Origin: Erpobdella octoculata
Lineage: Eukaryota; Annelida; Clitellata; Hirudinida; Erpobdellidae
Direction: 5' to 3'
Length of the DNA: 64,000 bases
Assembly: GCA_963978895.1 (NCBI GenBank)
Contig: OZ022238.1
Coordinates: 44,634,777-44,698,776 of the forward strand
How positions within the stretch are numbered: the first letter of the stretch is position 1; each line of letters opens with the position of its first letter. The position numbers and the translations under genes are program-made. This document shows, in pieces, positions 34,706 to 46,999 of this stretch. The notes beneath the pieces were generated by a model. That model made no database searches. It saw nothing but the letters and a program-made list of their open reading frames with translations, and was not told where the DNA came from.

Positions 34706-36198
34706 CTAGCAGTGCCCGTAGCGGCTTCGCTCGCATGAAATTAGAGAATTTGAACCGTGCATACATAGTAGAGTACTGCACGGAGCAATTTTTTAGGTCT
34801 CGGCTCGGCCCGTCGACAACTTGGCCCAGCCCGTTTTAAAAACCGAAATTCCTGGCCCGGCACGGCCCGTCTAATTAGGGCACGGCCCGTTTTTACAGGC
34901 CTAGAAGTTCTATATACTTGATGAAAAACTTCGGCCCGTCCCACTTTGACTTCAGGTTTAGCCCGGCCCGTCTGAACACCCTAAAATCACTCAAATGTCT
35001 ATATACTTGGTTAAAAATCTCGGCCCGTGCCACCTTGATTTAAGGTTTGGGCAGGGCCTATAAAGACCCTAAAATAACGGCTTGGCCTGTCCGTCCGGTG
35101 ATAAACTGAACTCATTTACTTTCAACCGGCACACAACCTCAAAATACTAATTTTCACATCTGTAGCACTTACAGTTTTTGAGTAGCAGTTATTTTAAAAT
35201 CAATTAACCCTTTTTCCACTTCACATTTGAGGTCCTGGAAACCAAACTTTCAAAAAATGGTGGAACACGTATATCATTATTTTAAGAGTAGAAACTAAAT
35301 ACTAATTTTACTTTTGTAGCATTTACAGTTTTTGAGTAGCAGTTACTTTAGAAACCAAGTAACCCTATTTTCTACCCCATACTTGAAGTCCTGGAAACCA
35401 AATTTTCAAAAACTGGTAAAACACGTATATCATTATTTCTGGAGTAGAAACTTAATACTAATTTTTACTCCTGTAGCATATACAGTTTTCGAGTAGCAGT
35501 TACTTTAAAAACCAAATAACCTTATTTTCCACCCCACATTTGAGGTCCTTGAAACCAAATTTTAAAAAAATGGTAAAACACGTTTATCTTTATTTTTAGA
35601 AAAGAAACTAAATAATAATTTTTACATCTGTGGTATTTACTGTTTGTGAGTAGCAGTTACTATAAAAGACAATTAGCCCTATTTTCCACCCCATATTTGA
35701 AGTCCTGGAAACCAAATTTAAAAAAAATGCTAAAACACGTATTTTATTATTTTTGGAGTAGAAACTAAATACTAATTTGTAGTACTGTAGCATTAACAGT
35801 TTTTGAGTAGAAGCTACTTTAAAAACCAAAAAACCCAATTTTCCAACCCACATTTGAGGTCCGGGAAACCGAATTTTCAAAAAATAGTGAAACACGTATC
35901 TTTTTGTTTTTCAAAAAGAATCTATATACCAAATTTCAAAATCTCTTCATTTTTGGTTTTCGAGATATACATTGTTTTAGAAAATAGTTTGTTTTCCAGT
36001 TTTTTTCCCTCAGGAGCAAAATTTTCAAAAATCCTTTCTTAGCGGATGTTTACGCTATAAAAGTAATATAAGTTCCAAATTTCACGTTCCTAGGATGAGG
36101 CGTTTGAGCTCGGCGTTGATTATCAGTCAGTCAGTCAGTCAGTCAGTCAGTCAGTCAGTCAGTCAGTCAGTCAGGACATGTTCTTTTATATATATAGA
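34706..36198 (-). mobile_element. Helitron-like element, copy F (most complete)
   Basis: Full-length copy: CTAGCAGTGCCCG end (preceded by A), GGCCCG module, five tandem units of about 156 bp starting near 35160, the GAGATATACATTG segment, 11 CAGT units and the TTCTTTTATATATATAGA end (followed by T). It lies inside the large intron of the cysteine-rich gene. Read on the minus strand it begins A|TC and ends CTAG|T with no target duplication. Confidence 0.65.
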
Positions 36199-36750
36199 TG
36201 TCGACATGCATTGCTAAACGTTCTATGGAAAAACTCAAAGACTTATGTAGATGGAAAATATAATATCTAATATTTTAAAGAAATAAATTGAAAAACCTGA
36301 ACTGATTTTATTGTAGTTTTTTACACTAGCGAAGCATAATTAAGGGTCGGTTTTAGTCTGTTTAAAAAATGCTAATCGGTGGGCATTTAGGAGCAAAATT
36401 CCAAAATTATATCCAATCATCGCTAGTTATTTATACGTTATAACTAATTATTTTTTAGTATTTTGTATTTGAAGTTTTTTGCATATTAACCCTGGAACTA
36501 CACCATGTTATATAAAACACCATTTTTGAAAATATTTAATTTTTGACGTCCAACAGTTAATAGTTAAATGAAGTTGATTGAGTGCGGATCTTATATCAAC
36601 TTGAAATTGATTGATTGAATAAATAAATTTTTTGTTTTTTATTATTTAAATTACTTTTCAACTAAAAACATAGAAATAAATATATAAAAAACAAAATATT
36701 TTTTGAAGCCCATCAAATCAATCAACTTAAAACTATTATCTTTTGAATTG
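36199..36750. other. Intron, nothing recognised
   Basis: AT-rich; no supported feature. Confidence 0.45.
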
Positions 36751-36897
36751 CTGTTATATCATCATCATCGTCATCATCATCCTATTCATCATCATCCTTA
36801 TCATCATCATCATTTTCATCATCATCATCATCATTATCATTATCATTATCATCATCATCATCATCATCATCATTGTCGTCATCATCATCATCATCAG
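36751..36897. repeat. (ATC)n microsatellite (intronic)
   Basis: CAT units with TTATC, TTTTC and GTC interruptions. It ends 18 bases before exon C, a placement mirrored by the ATC tract before exon D'. Confidence 0.95.
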
Positions 36898-36915
36898 ATG
36901 TTTACATTATTACAG

Positions 36916-36993
36916 GAAGTGACATGGGAGGAAGAAATACAAGATGTTCAGAAGAAGACCTTACAACCGCATCGACAAATCTCACACTCATAG
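36916..36993 (+). CDS. Exon C of the cysteine-rich gene
   Basis: Acceptor ACATTATTACAG, donor G|GTGAGT (perfect consensus), phase 1-1, 78 bp. It encodes SDMGGRNTRCSEEDLTTAST then NLTLI; the split codon with exon D gives Ala (LIASFDHEDGRCPL). One potential N-glycosylation site (NLT) fits an extracellular protein. Confidence 0.65.
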   Translation, partial: EVTWEEEIQDVQKKTLQPHRQISHS

Positions 36994-37436
36994 GTGAGTC
37001 CGCATCACGCACACACAAAAACACAAATTATTTTTATTTTATTTATGATTTCTCGTATTCCTGCAACAAAAATTATTTTTAAAGTTTCGTTTTTTTTATA
37101 ATTTAGTTTTGAAAATGAAGCTAAGAAACTGATGAGAAAATAAATGAATTAAAAAACTTTCCAATCTGAAACACGATCATTCATTTTTATGAACAGATTT
37201 TTAAATCGTTAATTTCAAGAAGTTTTTTTTCAACCCTCATTTTTTTAATTGTTTTTTTTGCTTCACTCCATTCAGCATTTTTCTCCTTGTTTCAACTTTA
37301 TTTTTTTTCATTTTATTTTTCACTTTTTTTATTTTGTTTATTTTTCTCTTTTTCTCTTTTTTTTATTTTTCTATTTTATTTACCACAATTTTTTCCTCCA
37401 TTTCCACCCTCCATCTTCCCCCTCCCTCCACGACAG

Positions 37437-37574
37437 CCTCCTTCGACCACGAGGATGGCAGGTGTCCTCTACGCGGCAGATTCCTGACGACGTCAGAGAG
37501 AAATTGCAGGATGGAATTCAAAATGGCTTGCGGACCGAACGATCGAATCGAAGTTTCTGACGAATGCTCCCCAG
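37437..37574 (+). CDS. Exon D of the cysteine-rich gene
   Basis: The acceptor has a long pyrimidine tract (CCCCCTCCCTCCACGACAG); donor G|GTAGAG; phase 1-1. It encodes SFDHEDGRCPLRGRFLTTSE then NCRMEFKMACGPNDRIEV and SDECSP. The spacing CP...C...CG-x-ND...C is the core cysteine pattern of the module. Composition is strongly coding-like compared with the T-rich intron around it. Confidence 0.75.
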
Positions 37575-37837
37575 GTAGAGGTTTGTCATGCTTCAGTTAT
37601 TCTTCCCTCAACCAACATCATGCTTGAAATATTCTTCCCCCACCCACATCTTCATCAGATAACAATGTTCATTTGTCATTTCATCATCTTCTTTTTTCTC
37701 TCTCTCTTTTCTTATCTCTTTATTTCATTATTTTGATCTACACAACATAACTGATCTGCTTTGGTCACGATTTATCACACCTACGGCGAAGGAGCTAATT
37801 AGCTGAAATGTTTTTTTTTTTTTTGGAACCCAATTAG

Positions 37838-37929
37838 TGGAAAAGATGATTTGCTTGTCGTGGTGGCGAGATCAGCAAGCGATCCATCTGATATCGGAGA
37901 AGATGGATACCAACTCAACGGTTTGCTTC
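37838..37929 (+). CDS. Exon E of the cysteine-rich gene
   Basis: Acceptor TTTGGAACCCAATTAG after a 14-T run, donor TTC|GTAAGT (consensus), phase 1-0. It encodes EKMICLSWWRDQQAIHLISE and ends STVCF. C-x3-W-x-D and the terminal CF align with exon E'. Confidence 0.75.
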
Positions 37930-38033
37930 GTAAGTTTGGTTTCTATAATTTATTAATTTTAACGTGTTCGTATTTATTGTATATGCGTTAAATATGTTAT
38001 GTTCGTGTTCCTGTTCATTGTATTCTCGGTTTT

Positions 38034-38175
38034 AGGGTCTTCAAATGGGCCAGTCCAAGATTTTTTGCCAAGTATAGGAATGTTAGGCTTGTAGAAACGG
38101 GCTGGACCGGGCCTGGAATTTTGGCTTATGAAACGGGCTGGGCCACTAAAAATCAGCCCATGCAGTACTCTAGTT
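38034..38175 (+). mobile_element. Isolated GGCCCG module of the dispersed family, reversed
   Basis: The stretch from GGGTCTTCAAATGGGCC to AGCCCATGCAGTACTCTAG is the reverse complement of a diverged GGCCCG module (compare GAGTACTGCACGG..GGCCCAGCCCGTTTC in copies A, E and F). It shows that this module can occur without the rest of the element. Confidence 0.6.
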
Positions 38176-38194
38176 CACGTACATTATGTTTGTG

Positions 38195-38375
38195 TTCGTC
38201 ATGTTTGGGATCATCTTATTTGTGTTTGTCATGTTCGTGATCATCTTATTTTCATGTTCATCATGTTCGTGATCATCTTATTTTCATGTTCATCATGTTC
38301 GTGATCATCTTATTTTCATGTTCATCATGTTCGTGATCATCTTATTTGTGTTAGTCATGTTCGTGATCATCATAT
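38195..38375. repeat. 29-30 bp minisatellite TCATGTTCGTGATCATCTTA
   Basis: About six units with the core TCATGTTCGTGATCATCTTATTTTCATGT; adjacent to the reversed GGCCCG module. Confidence 0.9.
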
Positions 38376-39127
38376 TGCTTCCTAGCACGTCATCGTATGT
38401 CCTACTCAAAATAGAAAATTTTATAAGTTCAATTCAAAATGCTGCTCCACCAAAAATGCTGTCAGTCCAGCATTTATAAAAGGTCGCAATTTAATTCCAC
38501 CACCCAGCTCATCAAATAAAACAAATTTCTAAAATTAAAAATAAAGTTAAAAATCTACGAGTGGTTTTGAAATAACAAGCGATAATTGATTGATTTTAAC
38601 ATTTTTTAAAAAGAGCAAGAAAGAACGCTTTAGAAAATATATCTGTTTATATAAAAACGCCACACTTTAGAAGATATATCTGTTTATATTAAAGCGTCAC
38701 TTACATCGTCTTCTCCAGCATTTGATGGATTAAGTGACTGATTGATTGATTGAGAGTGTGATCGATTGATTGGTTGGTTTTGTGATTGATCTTCAAAAAT
38801 TATTTTGTTTAAATAATATAAATTACTTTTTTGATTTCACATTTGTAAAATTTTGTAATTTATTTAATTCTTGTACTTCATTGTGTAAGGTCAACAACTT
38901 TAAAAGATGTTTTAAATAATGCACTCTTTATTTGTATGCAAAAATAATTAAAAATTATAATAATTAAATTAATTTTTAGTATTTATACAAACATGCATCA
39001 CAAAATAAAGCGTTTTTCCGCCAAAAAATATCCTTGAGATTACGATCAAATTTCAAGTATTCGTGAGGTGAGAAAAACTTAAAAAAAACAGAACCGTATA
39101 TTGTTTTGTTTTTTAAATAATTTGCAG

Positions 39128-39242
39128 ATTTTTCACCACCTCGAAGAGTCCATCCTCGTCTCAAGGAAAGAAAATTGCCTAAAAGACTTCGAACCATCAG
39201 CTGAACACACCTACGATCATTCTTACATTATACAGTTCAAAG
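39128..39242 (+). CDS. Exon F of the cysteine-rich gene
   Basis: Acceptor AAATAATTTGCAG, phase 0 start. It encodes IFHHLEESILVSRKENCLKD then FEPSAEHTYDHSYIIQFK. The predicted donor AAAG|GTTATA matches that of exon F' and leaves phase 1. If it is not used, the frame runs on to a TAA at 39257-39260. The alignment IFHH..VS....C with MFQI..VS....C of F' supports homology. Confidence 0.6.
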
Positions 39243-39344
39243 GTTATATGGTATTTTATTAATTATTCATTTATTCATTTAATTTTTAGTCTATTTAAAA
39301 AAGCGAAAATTAATTTTTAAAGTTAAAAATTTATAATAAAAAAT

Positions 39345-39540
39345 TGTTTATTCCATACTGATTCGAAAGTTTCTTAAATTTTCAATCTTCACATACTTCG
39401 CATATTGAGGATTTAAAAGGCTGTGGTCAATGTTTTCATATTTTATAAACTTAATATCATCAAAAAATATTTTGCAAAACATTTTAAGTCGCTGAATTAA
39501 AAAATTATAAAGGATATTTTTTAAAAACGAAGTTTTTTAA
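39345..39540. repeat. Dispersed repeat, copy 2 (pair with 27618-27785)
   Basis: Same orientation and segment order as the copy at 27618; longer by about 25 bases near its start. Confidence 0.65.
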
Positions 39541-39709
39541 TGATTTTCTTGTTTACAACTCAATTTAAAATTTGCTGTTGTTGGTATTTAAAATTTTAAA
39601 TCCGTTGTTCCTAATTCGAAAAATTAAAAAAAAAATTCCCAGCAGTTTAAAGTGCCTAAAACCATTCCCACAGTGCTATATAAATGCGCCATTATTTCTA
39701 TAATAACAG

Positions 39710-39756
39710 AGGCGGCATTTCCGCCAACGTGCACTTCCAAGTTAGCAGGCAGTTGA
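39710..39756 (+). CDS. Candidate terminal exon after exon F
   Basis: The acceptor CTATAATAACAG is followed, in the phase left by exon F, by codons for AAFPPTCTSKLAGS and a TGA at 39754-39756. Only 15 codons and one cysteine support it, so this is a low-confidence proposal. The true next exon may lie elsewhere. Confidence 0.2.
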
Positions 39757-40379
39757 GAAACAAAACTTCATTGATTTCGGTAATATAATATAAAATTTAA
39801 TGAAGTCTTGTCTAAAACTTCAACAGTAAAACGATGCTTTGGGTTAAAAGAACGATGGTTGGTGAGTGATAGGTGTGAAAATCGTTCACCGTCGATCTGT
39901 CAATAAATCACTTTTTGAAAGGTGAAACTATTAAAAAACACTATGCAGCTACTTACAAACTTCAACTACTGGTCTCATTGAAACTTTGTGAAAACCAATA
40001 ATGAGTTTGCTTTCATATTTTAATAACATGAGTTCAAAAATGATACCTGGTTTTTTGTGGTGAAGTCATCCACTCCCCTTTCAACTGCTCCCACGAGTCA
40101 CCTGCGTAAATTTAAAATATATATATACATATATATATAATTTAATTCGTTATTAATAAAACTGTTGAAAAACTTTCATCTATCACAAACTTTTTGAAGA
40201 CCCGTCAAGAATTGACAGAGTGGTCAAAGTTGAACATACAGCATACAATTTATCAAATAATTTTTTCAAATTAATAACATAAAAATTTAATTTTTTTAGA
40301 TTATTGTTGAAGCAAACGATAAATTCATAAAAAAAATCAAAACTTACTTTGACAAAGTCGAACATTTTTGTAGTAGAGT
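39757..40379. other. Intergenic or intronic, nothing recognised
   Basis: AT-rich without a supported feature. Confidence 0.45.
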
Positions 40380-40738
<359 letters not shown>

Positions 40739-41806
40739 CAAAAAAAACTTACAAATACCACACAAGCGCAAAAAACATCAAGCTTTATAGAAAAATCTTT
40801 TTCATCACATTAAAATAATAAAATTAACAAGAATTTAACTTGAAGGAAAAGTTCGGATAATGGTGAAGATTTTGTATTGTAGCCAACAAAGCAATAAAGG
40901 AAAGTTAGCAACAAATCTGAGAAAATGTTTGTTTTGAATTAAATTATTTGCACTGAAAATAAATTAAATTTGACGGATGAATTGCTTGCTTACTATTCCA
41001 CCAAAAACCTCGATTGTCCTCACAAAACCTTAATCGTTAACTAACTTGAGCAAGTGAATAAAAAAATTGAAAACAACCTCTTTAACTAATAAAATACACA
41101 ATATTTAATTTGTAAATATTGGGTTTTCATCCATGTTAAGTTTATGCTGAGAGTTTCAGATCCATCTAGTCGGAATGAAATTCGGTTAAAAATTGCTTAC
41201 GAAACTGCGCACAAAACAGACAACAGAGAAATGAAATTAATTGAAATCTTGTAAAAATCAAAAATAATCAAAATGTAGTAAATTTATGCCTAACAACAAG
41301 CAGAATTTCAGCCGAAATCAATAAATAACCTGCCAAGCTGGCGCAATTTTTGCTCCCAAAAAGAAATTAGCAGGATTTCCGCTACAATATAGCCCATTTT
41401 TTAAAAAGGTTTGCCAAGGACCACTCACTTTGAATATAAAACGTTATAAACAGTTGAGTTTTGCTAAAAATGTATTTATTAACGTCAAACTATAAAAACA
41501 AACTATCGTTGAGTCTCGACATTATCTCTACTTTCAAAATAAATGGGTTTTTTATATATTGGATTTGCATTCATTTGAGGCACCTCGCCATCGAATATTC
41601 GCTCTCAGTGCAAAGGTTAAATTGAATAAATTGAGGCCTTGCAAGCCACATTTTTATAACATTCTCTTGAGTGGTTTCTCAATTTAAAAATTTAATTAGT
41701 TAACACATTTTTGCTTTTCAATTTAGTCACCTTTTAATGAAAAATTATTTTAAAACAGAATTATTTTAGCAGAGATTGTTTTAAATATTTTAAAACGATT
41801 TTAGTA
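40739..41806. other. Intergenic, nothing recognised
   Basis: AT-rich; no open frame over 60 codons with a recognisable motif. Confidence 0.5.
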
Positions 41807-42040
41807 AAAAGTAAAAGAAAAAACGGGTTTTTCAACACATACTTTTATTTCAAATACACTCGATTTAGAAATAGAAACGATGTTCAAATTAAGTTTTTTT
41901 TTTAATTAAATTGTGTATTCTGTATTGTCATCTAATATAAAGCTATGCTGAAAGTTTCAGCTTCCTAGCTAGTCAAGAAGCTAGTTAAATTTTACTTGCA
42001 AGATTTTCGTACAGAGAAAAACACACACAGAGATTGTAAC
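41807..42040. repeat. Dispersed repeat, copy 2 (pair with 22874-23105)
   Basis: Begins AAGTAAAAGAAAAAACGGG and ends ACACACACAGAGATTGTAA; segment order as in copy 1, same orientation. Confidence 0.7.
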
Positions 42041-42120
42041 CTAAATAAAAGTTTGTATTAAAAAATTAACATGAAATAACATTTGACTAGAACAATGCAA
42101 CTATTCAAATTTACTTTTCA

Positions 42121-42487
42121 GGGTTTGGGACGGTTAGACTTAGGGATAGGTTATGATTATGGATAGGTTAGGGTTTGGGTTAAGGTTAGGTTAGGGTTAA
42201 GTTAGTCTTAGGGATAGGTTATGGTTATGGTTATGGATAGGTTAGGTTAAGGTTAAGTTAGGTTAATGTTAGGTTAGGGTTAGGTTAGTCTTAGGGCTAG
42301 GGTTAGGGCGAGAGTTATGGTTAAGGTTAGGGTTAGGTTAAGGCTAGGTTTAGGGTTAGGGATAGGATTAAGGTAAGGGTTACGGTTAGGTTATGGTTAG
42401 GGTTACCGCAAAAGCATATTTCAGGGTTAGGAATGGAGTTATGATTAGGGTTAGGTTAGGGTTAAGGTCGCGGTTAGGGTTAGGGTT
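42121..42487 (+). repeat. Interstitial telomere-like repeat field
   Basis: Dozens of TTAGGG and TTAGG units with TTATGG, TTAAGG and GATAGG variants, G-rich strand on plus. The mixture of 5- and 6-base units means that the native telomere motif cannot be decided from it. It ends sharply at 42487 in a different minisatellite. Confidence 0.85.
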
Positions 42488-42690
42488 CCAAAATCATTTT
42501 CAAAAAAGTATCGCAAAAGAATTTTCTAAAAAGTGTCGCAAAATCATTTTACGATATTGTATCGCAAAATTATTTTTTGATAAAGTATCGCAATATCATT
42601 TTTTGATAAAGTATCGCAAAATCATTTCTCAATAATTCTCAATAAAGTGTCGCAAATTTATTTTGTAATAAAGTATCGACAAATCATTTT
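42488..42690. repeat. About 29-bp minisatellite AAAGTATCGCAAAATCATTT
   Basis: About seven units of AAAGTATCGCAAAATCATTTTTTGAT type, directly continuing from the telomere-like field. Confidence 0.85.
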
Positions 42691-43960
42691 AGATATATTA
42701 TATTGATATATTGTTGTGTGTGAACAACATATTGAATATTTTGTTGTCTGTGAACAACATATTGGATATATAATGCAAGTGTGAAATTGAATATATAAGA
42801 ATGAAGATATTATAAACTTAAAAGATTTATTGATCCTTTAGTGCGTTATTTGAGCAGAATACAAAACTTTAAAAAAGATGAAGTAAAAAGCCCGCGTCCG
42901 AAGAGACTGTTCCTCCTCGTTCTTATATTCCGCACATCGCAGACCGGGTTCAATCGGATAAACAAAACTTTTTCGAATCCCGAAATTTTTTTTGGGCACA
43001 ATATTTAATTCCTGATTTACACGCGTAAGTTTGTATGGAAAACTTCATTTATTTCATCATTTCAACTCGTTTTAAGAACGATGGAGACGGAAGATATACG
43101 ACTACTTGCAAACGGCTTTGAAATTGCCTTCCGTAGCTAGGATTGGATGGCTCAGAAACGATCCTAAAGCACGATTGTTTGTGGCTTAGAACTCAGCGGA
43201 CTCACGTCACATTAAACATCGTCAAAATAAATTCAAATGAAACATCACGTGAAACCCGAACTTCACGCATTTCACATGAAATCCTGCTAACGCTGCTTAA
43301 CGGTTTTTATAGCTGACGTTCGGTTTCTGAAGCTTTCGAAGTTTAAACTCCTTCTAATAACAAACCAAAAGATCTTTATAAATCATACCAATTACATTCT
43401 TTTTACACGTTTTGCTGTTTATAACATCGAAAACTTTTGTTTCTTTGCCAATTCTTTTGTGTGTCGTAATTGCCGGTAAATTTCCAACTCAAAATTTTTT
43501 TTAAATTCTGTGTAGGGTTTACTAAAGTTTACTCGCATGTTTTGGCTCGCGCCATCTTTAAAACCTGATTTGTAGAAGTAATTTTAAATAAAAAAGCAAA
43601 TTACTCTAATATAATAAATTAGATTTAAAAATAGTTAAATATATAACCTGAAATTTTTACTATTAAATACATATATAACTTAAAATGTGTACTAGTAAAT
43701 CTATAACTTGACATTTTTTTAATAAATAGGCAATTAACTAGTTTATCTCTCTAGAATCCCAGAGTATATGTGCAAAAAAATATGATGATGCTGTTTTAAG
43801 AATCTTCCAACTAATAATATTGAATATGGAAACATCTGAAGCAGTTTTTCTAAAGTAGTATTTTGATATTAGAATGGCGAGATGGACCACCTGACCACCG
43901 GGAATGAATTTCTATGAATCAAATTGAAAATTTATTTATTAGAAGAAGTTAATAAGTATA
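42691..43960. other. Intergenic, nothing recognised
   Basis: Includes a short duplicated segment near 42715-42765 (GTGTGAACAACATATTG / GTCTGTGAACAACATATTGG). GC-richer patches around 42890-43330 have no convincing open frame. Confidence 0.45.
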
Positions 43961-43961
43961 A

Positions 43962-44177
43962 TTGGAGATTATTTTTTTATTTATTTATTCATTGATTGAA
44001 CAACCATTGTTCAAACAAGCAAACACTGTAGCTATAATTTTTGAAAGTGTAGGACTCTCAAAAAGAACCTCTACAGCAGTACAATTTATTGCATCAATGA
44101 GGATTTTTAACCGATTTCCGAACATTGAAAATAAAGATAGAAATATTTTAATGCAAATTGTTGGCGATTTACAATAA
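43962..44177 (+). CDS. Short open frame, unknown
   Basis: A frame of 71 codons whose middle (LFKQANTVAIIFESVGLSK then FIASMRIFNRFPNIENKD) looks protein-like and not low-complexity, ending in a proper TAA. I do not recognise it. The first codons are in TTTA-like repeat sequence, so the true start, if any, is downstream or on an upstream exon. It could be the end of a decayed gene or transposon ORF. Confidence 0.25.
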   Translation: MEIIFLFIYSLIEQPLFKQANTVAIIFESVGLSKRTSTAVQFIASMRIFNRFPNIENKDRNILMQIVGDLQ

Positions 44178-44823
44178 ATCAGATTGATGGCTGCTTTTAT
44201 AAGCCGCGGCCTTCATATAAGCCCCCCACCACCACCACCCCCCATAAAACGAATTCTACGTTTTGAAGATGGTTGTGGTATTATCGAGTGCGGAATGAGA
44301 ATGAAAAACTAAATATAAATCAAATTTAAAAAATATTTTTCAACGAGATCAGAAATGACCCAAAGCCCTCATTATTTAATGTTTTTAACTTCTCGGGCCA
44401 TAATGATTTTTTAGCGTTGATTTTCAGGGTATCAGAATGATCGTACACGCAAGGACATACAAACGTACATGCAAACACACAAACGCACATGCAAACACAC
44501 AAAAGTACATGCAAACACACAAACTTAGATGCATGCATATAATCATACAACATACATACAATTAAATTTGTAAACACCAGCGTTTATGCAAACACCTGTA
44601 AATAAAAATTCAGACATGCAATCGTAGACACGTGAACAAACATTATAATACTTGCGTATATTTTCGTGATTACAAAACCCAGTCATAAATACGAGAAAAA
44701 TAATGTACAATAACATAATAATATATACAAACAAATATAATAATTCATAAATGACTTCGATTTTATTATAATAAATAAACTACTGTTGTAAAAAATGTTG
44801 GGCTTAACCCGTCACGACTCGCC
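44178..44823. other. Intergenic, nothing certain
   Basis: Contains a CCACCACC run near 44225 and about four degenerate copies of CATGCAAACACACAAACG (44468-44535). Confidence 0.5.
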
Positions 44824-45780
44824 ATGGTTTACGGAAAGTTCGCCCCCGGCTTTTCGCCCCCGGCTTTTCGCCCCCGTCATTTCGCCCCCGTTTTTTTGCC
44901 CCCGGTTTTTCGCCCCCGTTTTCTAGCCCCCAATTTTTTGCTCCCAGTTTTCGGCTCTCAGTTTTTTGTCCCTGAAAAAATTTGCTTCCGGTTTTTGTAC
45001 CCAGTTTTTCGCCCCAGTTTTCATCTTTGATTTTTTAGCATAAAGCTGAAAAGACAAATATTTTTAAAACCCACAATTTAAAACTTTCCTAGACACTTTT
45101 TCACTTTTCTCCAAAAAGTTTTAACTTTTTTTACTCAAAAAGGGATAGAGAGTCAAATCTTTCATAAAGCGTGAAACTGGGAATTAATTTTTACAAAAGC
45201 AAATAGTTATAACAATTAGTGAGTTTTTCCAGGGAAGCTCTAAATTTTTAGTGGAATATTTTTGGAGTAAAAACTGGAAAAAAGTAAAGGAAAAAAATTG
45301 AAGGTGCAAAAAAATGAGAGAAAGTATTTCCTGTAACAAACGTTGGGTGCAAAAAGTCTGGGGCAAAATTCGAAGTAGCAGATTTTCCCAAGAACAAAAG
45401 CTAACATTCTCGGAACCAAGTTTTTGGTAAAAAATCAGAAGCACAAACCTAGAGACTAACTTTTACAGAAGCCAAAAAACCGGGAGCAAACTTTCTTAAG
45501 GGCAAACCACTGAGAACAAAAACCAGAACTAAAAAACCAGGGGCGAAAAACCGAAGGTAAAAAACCGGGGGAAAAACTGGAAAAAATTTTTACCAGAGGT
45601 GAAAAACTAAGAGCAAAAGCCGGGAGAAAAAATGGGGCGAAAAGACGGGGACGAAAAAACAGGGCAAAGATACGGGGGCGAAAACCGGGGGCGAACTTTC
45701 CCAGGGGTGAAAACGCGGGGGCAAAAAACGGGGGTGAAAAAACGGGAGAGAAAAGCCGGGGGCGAACTTTCCGCATCCCA
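44824..45780. repeat. Foldback-like inverted array of C-rich 13-mers
   Basis: The left arm (44830-45025) is a degenerate array of TTTTCGCCCCCGG-type units starting with GGAAAGTTCGCCCCCGGC. The right arm (about 45430-45780) is the same array inverted (GGGGGCGAAAA units, ending CCGGGGGCGAACTTTCCG). The centre (45030-45430) holds weaker, AT-richer units of the same kind. Long inverted arms made of short direct repeats are the layout of foldback transposons, but no target duplication or coding region is visible. Confidence 0.6.
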
Positions 45781-46205
45781 CCCGCCATAGCGTTAAAACT
45801 AACTTTTCGACAAAACCCAACGCGACCCCTGCACAATTCTGAGGCACACTGACCTAATAATAAAACACATACAGATACAGTTTTAAAATATTATCTGCAA
45901 TCACCGAAAAGTTGTAGGGGACTAAAAATATTTAAATGCTTACCAATTATTCAGAATTATTTCAAAAGCCCGCGGTTCGAAATATAACCCCAACCGAAAG
46001 TTCAAAATTATTTAGCAATAAAAGAACGTTTAAAGTCATAGTAGAGGCACCCTTTACTTATTGTTTGACCTCAGGGGTCGTGTTACACGGCCACTGTGAC
46101 GACGCACTCGAACGATATCCAAGTTTTCCACCGCGTTAACCTTTGATTTAAAATCAACTTTAACGACCTGAAGCTTTATTAGGCAGACCAAACAAAAATT
46201 CTTAT
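45781..46205. other. Intergenic, nothing recognised
   Basis: No supported gene. Confidence 0.45.
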
Positions 46206-46440
<235 letters not shown>

Positions 46441-46999
46441 CACAAACGCTTACACTAAAACGGAAACTATTTCTAACTTTTATGTAACTAAATATTCTTT
46501 GTCCAACGAAGTCAGAGGACAGAAATTTTTTTCCCGGCCAGAACACTTATGAACTCTTCAAAACATAACTAAGTTCTAGTTTTCAGTTTTTTATTGGTCA
46601 AGTTTAATTCATTTTTATATGTTTATCAACAAAGCTTAGATTTCTGGACCAGTGGCGTAACTAATACAAAGCAAGCATAAGCATTACATAGTGATAACGT
46701 CTAGAAAAACTAGACAATCGCATAGCCATGCCCCCCAAACTGTTGTGGGCCCCCACTGAAATTTTAAAATTAAATTGTATATGGCTTATGAAAGTGTTTA
46801 AAAAATTTTGGTACTTGCAAGTACTGAGCTTCTCTAGAAAAATTTTGGGCTCCTTATTGCAAGTACTGAGGTAAATTTCTGGCTACACGGTTGAAACTAG
46901 GGTCCCCTTTTTGAGCACTGCAATATAAATAATAAAAAAAATACAACTAAAACATACTTAAAAACTAGATATTGATATTTTGTATACATAAAGTAAAAC
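46441..46999. other. Intergenic, possible transposon debris
   Basis: CAGTGGCGTAACTA at 46651 resembles a hAT-type terminus, but no partner end was found. CAAGTACTGAG is repeated at about 46818 and 46860. Confidence 0.4.

Noticed and set aside
45456..45847. Pro/Phe-rich minus-strand frames (FAPGFSP repeats)
   Set aside because: They come from the 13-bp C-rich repeat, whose period shifts frame, and have no start context.
46651..46930. Second hAT-like element starting CAGTGGCGTAACTA
   Set aside because: No inverted partner end and no flanking duplication were found; at most a truncated remnant.
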